Source: Moringa oleifera
Taxonomy: Eukaryota; Streptophyta; Magnoliopsida; Brassicales; Moringaceae
Length of the DNA stretch: 64,000 bases
Assembly: GCA_021397835.1 (NCBI GenBank)
Contig: JAJFZO010000191.1
Coordinates: 1,183,001-1,247,000, forward strand
Direction of reading: 5' to 3'
The notes beneath the pieces were generated by a model, which was not told the DNA's origin, did not search any database, and saw only the letters and a program-made list of their open reading frames with translations. Both the position numbers and the translations under genes were made by a program. Below, one piece after another: positions 47,401 to 58,124 of the stretch; the stretch's first letter is position 1; every line of letters starts with the position of its first letter.

Positions 47401-47934
47401 GCATGATCCAAGTGAAAGCTGCAAGCAGAAAGGATCACCTTATAATGGATTGAAGGAGAGTGAGAACAAGAAAAAGAAAGAGAGAGAGAGTCATGCACTA
47501 AAACTTCACTCTACCAAACTGACTAAATGACTAGGGGGAAAACAGTTAACAATACAACCATGCTCGAGTCCAAAACAAAAACATTAAGGAAGAAGAAGCA
47601 CATACTGCGTAATGAGGAGGACATCTATTATTGAAGGATCAATTTCATCGAAGTAGGGCAAAGCAGCCATGCCTGAGTAAGCAGGATGAATTCCACAGTC
47701 AAACTGTCGTGCATGGGCAAGGAGGACGAAGAAGAAAAAATTATGACCACGTGTCAAATTGAAAGGTATCAGAAACCAAGCAACCAGATTCACAAGGCTT
47801 ACCAGCATTGTCTTCCCTTTGAAAGACATGTAAAGGCAGGATCGACCCACTTCATTGCCAGCCCCTAAAGGGGTTATTATAAGCTGATCCCCCTCTCTAG
47901 AAACCGGTGGATCCCGTCTTTTGAGCGAAGCCAT
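44464..47934 (-). CDS. CPSF73-I: cleavage and polyadenylation specificity factor 73 kDa subunit I, copy A
   Basis: Five exons, 47803-47934, 47606-47703, 47373-47418, 47138-47287 and 44464-46104, encode 688 residues, close to the roughly 693 of the Arabidopsis protein. The metallo-beta-lactamase/beta-CASP machinery is complete: HFHLDH (77-82), GHVLG (163-167), TGDYS (183-187), the beta-[27 protein letters not shown] (His about 402) and LVHGE (His about 424). CPSF73 is the zinc endonuclease that cuts pre-mRNA before polyadenylation, in the nuclear CPSF complex. By my count 16 residues differ from copy B. Two fall at positions conserved even in animals: SPSGL instead of SPGGL (336) and HGEANQM instead of HGEANEM (429). 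The gene is intact but copy A looks the more diverged. A GAA repeat lies upstream at 48188-48234. Confidence 0.9.
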
Positions 47935-48187
47935 TTTTTATCCAAAACAGGAACTTCAAAATCACACTGCGGCCATACAAGAATTGCAGTAAAAATCGTA
48001 ATTTAGCTGCCAAGAAACCGAACTCAAACAAATAATGGAAGATAAGATTTTTAATCTAGTATTTGGCGTCCCCAGCACCAAAAATTCATTGTTCATACAA
48101 ATCAATTCGTTTAAAGGAAAAGAGCAGCATCATTGTCAATTAATATTCTCAACCAATAAGAATACTGAAGAGGAAAAAAACAAGAGA

Positions 48188-48234
48188 AGAAAGAAGAAGA
48201 AGAAGAAGAAGAAGAAGAAGAAGAAGAAGAAGAA
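48188..48234. repeat. GAA/TTC microsatellite upstream of CPSF73 copy A
   Basis: About 15 GAA units. The equivalent site in unit B (57151-57174) has only about five. It lies some 260 bp 5' of the copy-A ATG, likely promoter or leader. Confidence 0.85.
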
Positions 48235-48383
48235 TAGAGGAGAACAGACACAGAAAAGAGAGGAAGAGCTAAAACCCTAATTTGAAAAAATGTTAAGAGA
48301 AAAACCCGAACTGGATGCAGTCGGACCTCTACCTTGCGACTTACCGCTCCTCACATGGCCCAAAAAAAAAAAAAAAAATCAAG

Positions 48384-48443
48384 CGACCACAGTGGGAGCA
48401 GAACCCACGGCCTTCTAATCCGAAGTCAGACGAGCTATGCGGA
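48384..48443 (-). pseudogene. broken tRNA-Arg(TCG), D arm deleted
   Basis: On the minus strand the acceptor 3' half, T arm and anticodon arm (CTTCGGA loop) match the intact tRNA at 57324-57397. About 14 bases of the D arm and its flank are missing, and the T-loop and anticodon stem carry substitutions (TTCTGCT; TTAGA). It cannot fold as a tRNA. Confidence 0.85.
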
Positions 48444-48929
48444 TATGGTCTTAGTGAGGAACTGTCTCTTGATTTGATTGGTGTACAGTCTCCAATTGGT
48501 CTCAATTTTCGTGCCCGTCTTAGACAGTGTCTTCTGTATAATTTTGAATTGAAGCAAATCTTCCAATTCCATTGGAGTCAGAAAATTCATTTATGCATCT
48601 GCTCTTAGGTACTTGCTTTCCTTTTAGTGTAAACACACTGATATGTGGGTTTCAATCATTGTTAGAGAGCAAGATGAAGTCTTGCAAGGCAGTAACCTTG
48701 TCTATGAGTCCACTTTCTGTTCACTGCTACACAATGAAGTAAAGGGCATTGGTAGGAGTCAAGAGAAAACTGAGAGGATTCATTAAGAGACGAATAGAAA
48801 GCAAGTGGAGTATAGGACCAGAAAGTGATAAAAGGAGAGAGAGTAGAGGTGGAAGATGGAGTATGAACTTTGAGGGGAGGAGAAAAATGTCAAAGAGGTG
48901 CGTGCTTGATACAAGTTTGGGTAAAAGAG

Positions 48930-49085
48930 GAGTTTGGTCAAGAGTGATAGGGAAGGATGAGTATGGAGAACTACAGATGAAGGAATTGGCAAACAGAAAG
49001 GAAGTGGGAGTTTGGTCAAGAGTGATGGGGAAGGATGAGTACAGAGAACTATAGATGAAGGGATTGGCAAACAGAAAGGAAGTGA
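48930..49085. repeat. 78-bp tandem repeat inside unit B
   Basis: The phrase starting GAGTTTGGTCAAGAGTGAT recurs at 49008, exactly 78 bp after 48930. Both repeats continue through GGCAAACAGAAAGGAAGTG. Unit A has only one copy, so this arose after the segmental duplication. Confidence 0.8.
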
Positions 49086-49129
49086 AAGAAGAAGGTAGAT
49101 CATTTGCTCATGCCAAATCTTCAGTGCTT

Positions 49130-49682
49130 GAGGATTAACCAGGGTTACTAAAGACTTCGTGTACTTTGGCCCCCAGAGTGAGAAGTAACATTATCGTATT
49201 CTTTGAATTGTGATAAAATCAGATTTCTGTGACTTATATGAGACTTTTGTTTACTCTTTGGGATTATTGATGTCACAAATAAGTAAACTGAGCTTTGGAG
49301 TTCTCTTGTAGGGAAAGCAGAGCTTCTGTTTCTTGTGAAATTTGAAGTTTATTTCAGATTCAACAAGTGCAGAGCTAATTTCAGAAGAATTGTTCCTGTT
49401 ACAAGCATAAAATCGTAAAGAGGCCTAAACATGCCATCAAAACAGAGATACACAGCCAGTACTCATATGTGGGGTTAAGAAAAGTTAGTTTGACCGAAGA
49501 AAAACTTGATTGCCAGAGTATCAGTTAAATAGTCATTGGCCCTGTATTGACTCCTATTAAGTCTTTGTAAGTACAAATGCTAAAATGGTATTTAGTTGCA
49601 TCTTCCGGCAGATTCAGCAAAACATGAGACCTATCTGTGCAGAAAAGGAATCACTTCTTTGTGTTCGACCAGCAAAATCTTC
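49130..49682. other. spacer downstream of DPM3
   Basis: No gene seen; it probably includes the DPM3 3' UTR near its right end. Confidence 0.4.
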
Positions 49683-50963
49683 TCATTGATCAGAACCAAC
49701 ATCAACCCCTCTCTGTTTCAGATATTCCTTGGCCTCCAAAATGTCCTGCAAAACATTTTAAACAGAACGAATCCAAGAAGCACAATGAAATAACTATGAC
49801 TCTAGACAAGGCAGGCATTAAGAAACATAGCAGACCCTTCCCCAGTCAGCATATGTTACACTTTAAAGTACAGAATACATAAAATATGATGAACTAAGTA
49901 CATGACATATCCTTCGCCAGTAAGAAAAATTCAGAGCAATTTTGTAATTTTACAGGATGTTTAGATGAAGTTGATTCATGATAGGCGTACATACTATTGT
50001 TAGACATGAACGTGTCTCCATAAGTGTCCAATATGTAAAGAAACATGCACTGTAAACACTAGAGAAGATAGTGCTCATATTCTAATACAACCATATCAAA
50101 CTAAATTAGATGCTTAGAAAGCACAAGCATGTTATCACTGAGCCATTACAAGTCACAAGGGTTATCATCTTTTGTACTATCTTGTTATCAGATAGGAACT
50201 TTATCTGCATACAACTGAATAAGTAGGAACAAGCCAGCAAGCAAATATTAATGCCTTTAGTTATACCAATGACTGAATGTTTGACTCCTTGATTATCGTT
50301 ATTTTTGTTAATCATCTTCCAGTGAAAGTGATACCTACACCAATGAATTTTCCTAAGAGTTCCTAATTAAATGGTCGTTATGAATGCATTTCATATTCCC
50401 CCTTAATTCATGCAGCAACTAGGTGTCACCTTGTGATATAGAGCCACAAAAATTGTCTGATATATTATTCTCACTTTTCAAAGGACTTCATCCAGAAATA
50501 TATAGAAATCTTTAATATTAGGAAAAGCAAGTTCCTGCTCCAAAGAAACATTACCAGCTGAGATGGCGTTGTAAAAGAATAGTTGCATATCCCACAAACA
50601 AGTACCCACCTATAAAATTGCAGCAGTAACGTGACCAATTCATTAAAGAGAAAGGAATACCTGTTGTAACAGAACTGCCTCTTGTGGACAAGTTGGAAAT
50701 TGCATTAGACCAACTCCAACCATTAACAGACCATAGCACCCTAATGACACAACAAGATAGATAGGTAGCTGGGGAAAAAGAAAAAGAGCTGTTACCTCTG
50801 CGAAAATGTATGTTATTCAGGTACCAAGGTAACAGACTGATAAGATCTGAAGGTCACTCACCAACCAAGCATGACTACGTGAAATTATACATGTCTGTAA
50901 GAGGCCAATCCAGAAGGCAGCAATGGCCACCAAGATAGTCAGAATCTTCAGAACATGCTTCAT
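49683..50963 (-). CDS. DPM3: dolichol-phosphate mannosyltransferase subunit 3
   Basis: Three small minus-strand exons, 50862-50963, 50661-50768 and 49683-49745, join in phase 0 with GT-AG introns to give 90 residues, the usual DPM3 size. The start reads MKHVLKILTILVAIAAFW, the first membrane helix. The second helix is around LPIYLVVSLGCYGLLMVGVG. Then come FPTCPQEAVLLQQDILEAKE and the end GVDVGSDQ, all close to the plant protein as I remember it. DPM3 is an ER-membrane subunit that anchors and stabilises the catalytic DPM1, which makes dolichol-phosphate-mannose for N-glycans and GPI anchors. A leader intron probably runs from about 50990 to a leader exon near 52298-52370 (donor TCG|GTAAGTG). 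Unit A of the tandem duplication has lost this gene, so this is the only copy visible here. Confidence 0.92.
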
Positions 50964-53430
50964 TGTCTTGCAACTAGGAAGTGCTCCCAAGACCTGATTG
51001 TGTTTTGTTATGAGTCAAAACCAATAGTTCTTAGAATTAAAACATGGAAAGTCTTCTTTGCATTAAACTTCCTGACGCTTAACTCAAAGTAAAGGAAGTG
51101 CAAATGCCTAACTTCTATTAAGTGCATAGAGCAAAATTTGAAATCCATGACGCTCTCATGCATAAACATAAAACCTCTATGCAATGCTCTCATACTGGAA
51201 AGGAAGTTTCTTTAACATGCAAAATATCACGAGGAAAGAAAAAGCCATGAGAAAGCCCAAGATAAAATTCATGAAAACCATTAATATCTTGCTCTTTACT
51301 ATTAAGCACGAGAACCATCAAAGCATGGCTAAAGCAAGACTAAAGGATACAACAGTTATTAGATTGGTGAAGAATTGGTGGTAAAACAGTGATAAGTTTT
51401 ATTGTATAGATAACCCATGTGTCTTATCTATGAATAAAATCAGAATGTACAAAGTTAAGATCATGCCTATCACATGTTTACTTATAGGAAAACAAATATT
51501 TTCAACCAACTTCATCCAAATTTGTAAAGCAAAAACAAATAATCATGAACACATGAATAGAGTGAAAACCATTCACTTGCTGCCATCAGCTGGGATATAT
51601 CACAGGCAACAGTCCACAATTCCACAAAAGTTGAATTCAAAGCCCTAGCAACTTCTCAATCATCAACTAATTCATAGATAAGAATTATTACTTAGGTCAA
51701 GAAGCATAGAATAAGCCAAAAACCGCAAACAAACATTTTGGACAAGGGGAACTGAAACACTGTAGAAATAGTCAATGGAAGTACCATCTCAATAAGGCCC
51801 TTCCAACAAATCCTTATGATTTCTAAATGGGAAATTTATCAAAGACTACCAAAATCAATAGGAATCAATGCTATCAGAAGCTATATCGATCGAATTATCT
51901 CCCAGAGTGCTAATCTAAGTCAGTTTGGAGCTCAAAGCCCTCGTGCACAGGCCCAAACATCATCTGGCAGCATAGCATTCGAAGTTACTTATGTGTCAAA
52001 TCTAAGCTGCTAAAGATCAAAACAATTAGGATCCAAGACTAGAACTCAACAGCAAAAAGCAACTAGCATCATCTACAGCTTGATTCCACATTATAGGTTT
52101 CTCCTACAAGTTTGCACAAGCGATTAGGTGTCAAAATCAATAAAAATCCAACAGCAAACAATACATTTTCCGACGAGAAATAACGTTTGCTTGTTTATGT
52201 CTATACAAACTCTCGAATGTGAAAATAACTGGTAAAAATGAAGATCCCAATTCATGACATTAGATTTACGTAATTTAGGGTTTAAAGGCCCACTTACCGA
52301 TTTCGTTACTATGCCCTATACACCCAGGGGGAGAGAGAGAGAAGAGACTCTGCAAAGTGTGTTGTATGATCCAGTGTTCCCTTCAAGCTCCTTCCTTTTT
52401 TTTTTCTTTTTTTTTTTTCCCCTTCTTTTGAAGGGTAAAGCCAAGCTTCAAGCTTTCTTTGAGTGGAATAACACCTCCGCTAAATAATTTTAAGTTTTGA
52501 AAAAAAGAAAAGAAAAGAAAAGTGTTGCGTAATAAAAGATAGGAAAATATAAAAAAATTTATTTATAATCTTTTTTTATTTTACTCATTTGGATGGCCTA
52601 ATCATGCCTTTCATAATTTAATTGATTGAATTTTTATTTTATTTAAAAAATTTTAAATTAAAATTATTTAAATAAAGGGTTTAAACAATAGATTTTAATT
52701 TAAAATTTTTTATAAATATAAAAAAATATTTAAACATACTATCATCCAAAGTTATAAAATTTTTTTGAATATCAAAATAGTTTTTTCTGATTTTACATTA
52801 TCAATATTTCAAAATTTTATCAGAAAGTTAATAAAAAATTATTTAAATTTAAAGATAAACTTGAAATGAGATATAAGTTTATTTAAATTAATTTTCAAAA
52901 TTTTAATAATAAACATATTTTTATTTTTAAAATAAAATGAAAAATTAAAAGTATAAATAAATTATCTGATATATAAATATTTTAAATTAAAAATAAATTT
53001 AATTTAATTTTTCTATACATTTACCTTAAAGCTTATAAATTATTTACACCTTTAAATTTTTATCAAACCCCCGCATTGTACAGTTTGTAAGAAATTTATT
53101 AAAAGTCAATTTCAGTAATCCTGAATTTGAAGGGAAATCAATAAATATACTGGCAAATCCCAACTCCATAAGCAGAAGTGTAGTGTTGGTCTCGGCGTGT
53201 CAGATATCCTCTCTCCAACCATCAAGACATCTTGTAAATGAACCTTTAAATTCTGATGTAGAAGACTCTGCCTCTAAGCTCCATCAAAGATGAGGAGACG
53301 CCACCATGTTCATGATCCTTTTCAGTGCTAAGCCATACAATCTTACAGTTGAGAAAGTTTAACATCCAGTAAACTCAGTATAGAATACATATTAAATCTA
53401 CAGTGAAGGAATTTGTCATAGACGAAAGAC

Positions 53431-56400
53431 CTAAGACCCGGCGAGAGGGATTGGCTTCACAGCACCCTGAATTCTCCGAAAAGCAGTCCTCACTCTATCC
53501 TTGAGAACTTCGTTTTCGCTCTCAACATCCCCACTCTGTTTATCAAGATGTGCTACATTCCCATCTAAGCTTATTACCAACTTGCCATTCTCTCCATATT
53601 TTACATCTCCAAAGAGCGAAACAAGAAGGGCATGTATAACCTTTTCTGCCTTCTTCCCGTTTTCTTCCTCAGTTTTAACTGCCTCTGATTCAACTACAAC
53701 CTTAGGCACTTCTCTGCTGATATTCAGAACCAAAGCCACAACTGAGTCTGATACCATGTCACTTATTGGATCAGATGCCCAATGAAGTGAAATATGCTTA
53801 TCTGACTCGTGCTTCACTGTCACTCGATCATGTACTTGCAACATGGAGACCCCAGACTCCTCGTCAGTTGAAGAATCCACACTCTCATATATCTGCTCAA
53901 GGCGATGCTTTATCACACCAAATGCGCCAGAGTAAGGTATAGTAATCCTTTGAGTAATACTTGCTGTTGATAGTTGTGAGAAAACATGGAGATCATCAGG
54001 TGCCATTATCTGGTAAGTGAAGCCTTTCTTCACCAGAATACCACTGACTGTATCATCAACTTCTGGTGTCTTTTCAGCCAATTTCCCAATGGTTTTTGCC
54101 ATTTTCTCAGAGTTGAAATACATCTCAACCGACTGACAATTTTTTGGGGTGATGATTTTGGTGTTGCCATCAATAAACTCGGTGAGGAGCTTCTGTTTAA
54201 GTCTCCCCATTTCATTTGCTTCCCCATGAACAAGAATGATGTTAGGAGGCATGAGCTCTTTCAAAAAAGTGCTTGTCTGAGCATAGTCTGCATGGGCAGA
54301 GAATGAGATATAGTGTACCTGCATGTTGAGAGGTGCTATCAGACCATTCATGAGAGTGACTTCTTTTGGTTCATTGATTATGGTCTTTGCCAGTGTCCCT
54401 TCAACAACGTAACCTGGCAAGACACAAGCATTTTTCTTGTCAGAACACCACATGTCAAAGAGTTGCCGCGACAATCCACTTTGAAGTCCACCAGGACTTG
54501 CCATCACAACACATGGGCCTACATCCCTAAAATCATCGATGCTATTCAATGGAGAAATGTGCTTGAATATGAAGGGATTTGAGTTTGCAAACTGGTTGCG
54601 AATCCTCTCATTCATGGACAGGATATATGTCTGGTAGACAGCCATACACCTTTTTGCAAGAGGAGAAGCATAATAAATTGGAATGTTATGCAGCTCCGGG
54701 TGGTTTGCCCAGTACTCATCAAGAATCAGAAGAAGTTCTTGCGCACGGCCAAGGGCAAATGCTGGGATTAGGACACGGCCTCCTTGAGAAACGGTAGTGT
54801 GGATAACATCAGTGAAGCGCTTCTCCCGAATGTGCCGAGGTTGATGAAGCTGAACACCATAAGTGGATTCAATGATACAGATGTCAGGGGAGAATTGTGG
54901 GAGCTCAGCAGCACGGAGATGTCTATCTTCTTCACGAGAATAGTCTCCAGTATAGAGGACCCGAACACCAGCTATATCAACCATGAACATGGCAGCACCA
55001 AGCACATGGCCAGCGGTGTAGCACCAGAATTTGATGCCATTCACTTCAATGGTTTGATGAAAATCAATAACCTGCATAGCATAACAAAAGAATCATTCAT
55101 TTGTTGAAAGTTAAGTTAAACCAGAGTATATACTGGCTTGATTGACACGCACATGAAAGATAAACATTATTGCATGGGTTATACAGCTGGACCAAGAGTC
55201 CATCTCTGAATAAAATAAAACAAAATCAACCATCTAGAATTTGAAAACATATAACCTGCGTTGTTAAAAAAGTGCATGCATATTTCATATATCCAAACCA
55301 TCAAAATAAAGGAGAGGAGAAATCAAAGTTGGCAGGCAATACTGAGCCAAACATGTTGACCACATTTCTTCCCTTCTGAAAGTTACAAATTTCATAGGAT
55401 ACAACCATATCAAAGACTACAGTCCTATGGCCCAATTCTGAAAACAGTTTTGGAAAAATATACTCAGACCAAATAACAAATGAAAGAAAACAAACTTACA
55501 TGAACCTACACAATGCAAGAATAACTGTCTGACCATTTTTCACCACGAGAAGCACCTAAGCAAATATCTATTCCTCCTATGCAAAATTTTCTGCTGTGAG
55601 GATTAAAGATAGAGCAGCTGTCCACACCAAAAAACAAAAATAACAACAAAAACTCCCAGAGAAGCATTAACCTGCCCAAAACTCGACTGTAGAAATGCCC
55701 AACCACCCATTATTTGTAGTATATGAAAGCTTGATCCCACAAAAAATGATGTTTATCTAGTTCCAAGCACATATTAGAAAAATGGAAATACTATCCTAGA
55801 GTTAATTAGCTAAAATTCCATTGAAGTATATATCTATATGGTATAAATGGAACCAAGAAAGAGAACATGAAAAGATTTCATAGAATAAACAAACAAAAAC
55901 AACCAACAAGGGGATGTACTCGACATAATGAACATGAGAAATATGTCAAGTGAATCATACATCAAAGTTCTCCCTTTTGATGACATGAGTTGCATCCAAA
56001 GAAACTTCAAAGCAAATTTAGATGCATAGAAACTCTCCGAAGAGTATTAGTCTAGCATGTAACAAGGATGTACCAAAATGCAAATAATAAAAAAACACAA
56101 ACCTCAATTTTATCCATTGAGCGATTGATATCTTGCTCATCAAACAACATATCTTCAACCGAAACTTTGCTCACTTTTACATAATCTGTCAGTAGCAACT
56201 TGTAGATGGCCTTTGTCGCATGAGTCATAAAAACTCGGCCTTTGAATGTGGTCTAATTAACATTTCAAAATTATCAGTTTGAATCCTACAGAAAGTGAAG
56301 CAGAAAATTAAAATCAATTCATCCAAAACAAACAAACCTTCTCCAAGAAATAAGGCAGGGATGCAGCATGATCCAAGTGAAAGCTGCAAGCAGAAAGGAT

Positions 56401-56905
56401 CACCTTATAATGGATTGAAGGAGAAAGAGAACAAGAAAAAGAAAAAGAGAGAGAGAGAGAGTCGTGCACTAAAACTTCACTCCACCAAACTGACTAAATG
56501 ACCAGGGGAAAAACAGTTATCAACACAACCATGCTCGAGTCCAAAACAAAAACATTAAGGAAGAAGAAGCACATACTGCGTAATGAGGAGGACATCTATT
56601 ATTGAAGGATCAATTTCATCAAAGTAGGGCAAAGCAGCCATGCCCGAGTAAGCAGGATGAATTCCACAGTCAAACTGTCGTGCATGGGCAAGGAGGACGA
56701 AGAAGAAAATATTATGACCACGTGTCAAATTGAAAGGTATCAGAAACCAAGCAACCAGATTCACAAGGCTTACCAGTATTGTCTTCCCTTTGAAAGACAT
56801 GTAAACGCAAGATCGACCCACTTCATTGCCAGCCCCTAAAGGGGTTATTATAAGCTGATCCCCCTCCCTAGAAACAGGTGGATCCCGTCTTTTGAGCGAA
56901 GCCAT
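53431..56905 (-). CDS. CPSF73-I: cleavage and polyadenylation specificity factor 73 kDa subunit I, copy B
   Basis: Five exons, 56774-56905, 56577-56674, 56338-56383, 56103-56252 and 53431-55071, encode 688 residues with the same intron positions as copy A. All metal-binding and beta-CASP motifs are present ([29 protein letters not shown]). It keeps SPGGL and HGEANEM, the forms conserved across eukaryotic CPSF73 proteins, so this is the better candidate for the ancestral function: zinc-dependent cleavage of pre-mRNA at the poly(A) site. Intron 4 (55072-56102) is similar to that of copy A apart from scattered changes, so duplication included the whole gene with its flanks and was not retroposition. 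An intact tRNA-Arg lies about 420 bp upstream on the same strand. Confidence 0.92.
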
Positions 56906-57323
56906 TTTTTATCCAAAACAGAAACTTCAAAATCACACTGCGGCCACCCAAGAACTGCAAAAATCGCAATTTAGCTGCCAAGAACCGAACTCAAACAAAT
57001 AATGGAAGATAAGATTTTTAATCTAGTATTTGGCGTCCGCAGCACCAAAAATTCATTGTTCATACAGATCAATTCGTTTAAAGGAGAAGAGTAGTATCAT
57101 AACCAATTGATACTCTTACCCAATAAGAATACTAAAAAGGAAAATAACAGGGGAAGAAAGAAGAAGAAGAAGAACAGAGGGGAACAGACGGAAAAGAGAG
57201 GGAGAGCAAAAACCCTGACTTGAAAAAAAATGTTTAGAGAAATACCCGAACCGGATGCAGTCGGACCCTTACCTTGCGACTTACCACGCCCTGCATGATC
57301 CAAAGAAAAAGAAAAAAATCGTG

Positions 57324-57397
57324 CGACCACAGTGGGAGTCGAACCCACGACCTTCTGATCCGAAGTCAGACGCGCTAATCCACTGCGCTATGCGGTC
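57324..57397 (-). tRNA. tRNA-Arg (anticodon TCG)
   Basis: The 74-nt minus-strand sequence folds as a cloverleaf. The acceptor GACCGCA pairs with TGTGGTC (one G-T). The D stem is GCGC with GCGC. The anticodon stem TCTGA/TCAGA encloses loop CTTCGGA with anticodon TCG. The T arm is GTGGG TTCGACT CCCAC. A run of seven T follows the 3' end by a few bases, a Pol III terminator. CCA is not encoded, as normal for nuclear genes. No intron. Confidence 0.95.
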
Positions 57398-57565
57398 TCG
57401 GACGATGTCATCTCTATTTAATCAAATTAGTCTTGAACTGATAAATCTGAACTTTCATACCCCTTTCAAATACTATAATTTTGAATTGAAATTACAGGAA
57501 ATCTTCCAATTCCACTGGAGTTTGAAAATTTATTCATGCATATCCTTTGGGGTACTTGTTTTTCT

Positions 57566-58124
57566 GTCAAACCATACAATCTTAATGATTTTATTTCGAA
57601 CAGAACAAAACAATAACTAGCTCTCTAATTAGAGCTTCCATTAGCCCATAATTACTTCTTTTTAAGTCGGTTTATGCAGGCAATGCTGGAACAAAGAAGT
57701 TAAATCATCAAATTTTAACTTCATAGCCTTCTGCTGCAAGTACAAAGAACTGAACGAGCATAGTATTATCTGGATTCTCTGCTACAGAAGATCTCAAATA
57801 ATGAAATTATTATTGGATATCTTGCAACTTGTAGCTCATGTTACACTGATAAATCATAAAATGGGCTCCCCCGCTCCCCCCCCCCCCCCCACACTCTCCC
57901 CAGCTTTCATAAAAACTCTCCAGTTGACTCACCATCCTCTTCCCCAGCAAACAAAGGTGTGCTGTACATCAGCTCCCACAATAGTTGTCCTTTTTATAAC
58001 TGTTCCCATAGTGCCATCTATTTCCATTTCCTGAATTCAGACTAAACAGTCCTCTAAATCAAAATGATGGAGTATGAGGTCTGTATGTAATTGTTAACCT
58101 CATTTGCAAGCTTGAGTTGGATCT
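57566..58124. other. spacer and 3' UTR region of the phospholipase D gene
   Basis: It contains a C-rich run near 57870-57890. No gene seen. Confidence 0.5.

Larger units (their letters stand above)
43013..48625. repeat. segmental tandem duplication, unit A
   Basis: The left edge is near TTAGTGTAAACACAATGATA (about 43010), the right edge near TTAGGTACTTGCTTTCCTTTT (about 48625), where unit B begins with AGTGTAAACACACTGATAT. Unit A contains a non-coding block (43013-43505), CPSF73 copy A and a damaged tRNA-Arg. Compared with unit B it lacks about 3.3 kb holding DPM3. The junction is near 43495-43510, at the shared word GCTTCAAG. Confidence 0.85.
48626..57565. repeat. segmental tandem duplication, unit B
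   Basis: It starts directly after unit A. It holds a non-coding block (48626-49140, matching 43013-43505), DPM3, CPSF73 copy B, an intact tRNA-Arg and a right edge near 57540-57565 (GGGGTACTTGTTTTTCTGTC, matching TTAGGTACTTGCTTTCCTTTT of unit A). AT-rich spacers 52440-53220 and 43500-44250 also align, with more divergence than the coding parts. Confidence 0.85.
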
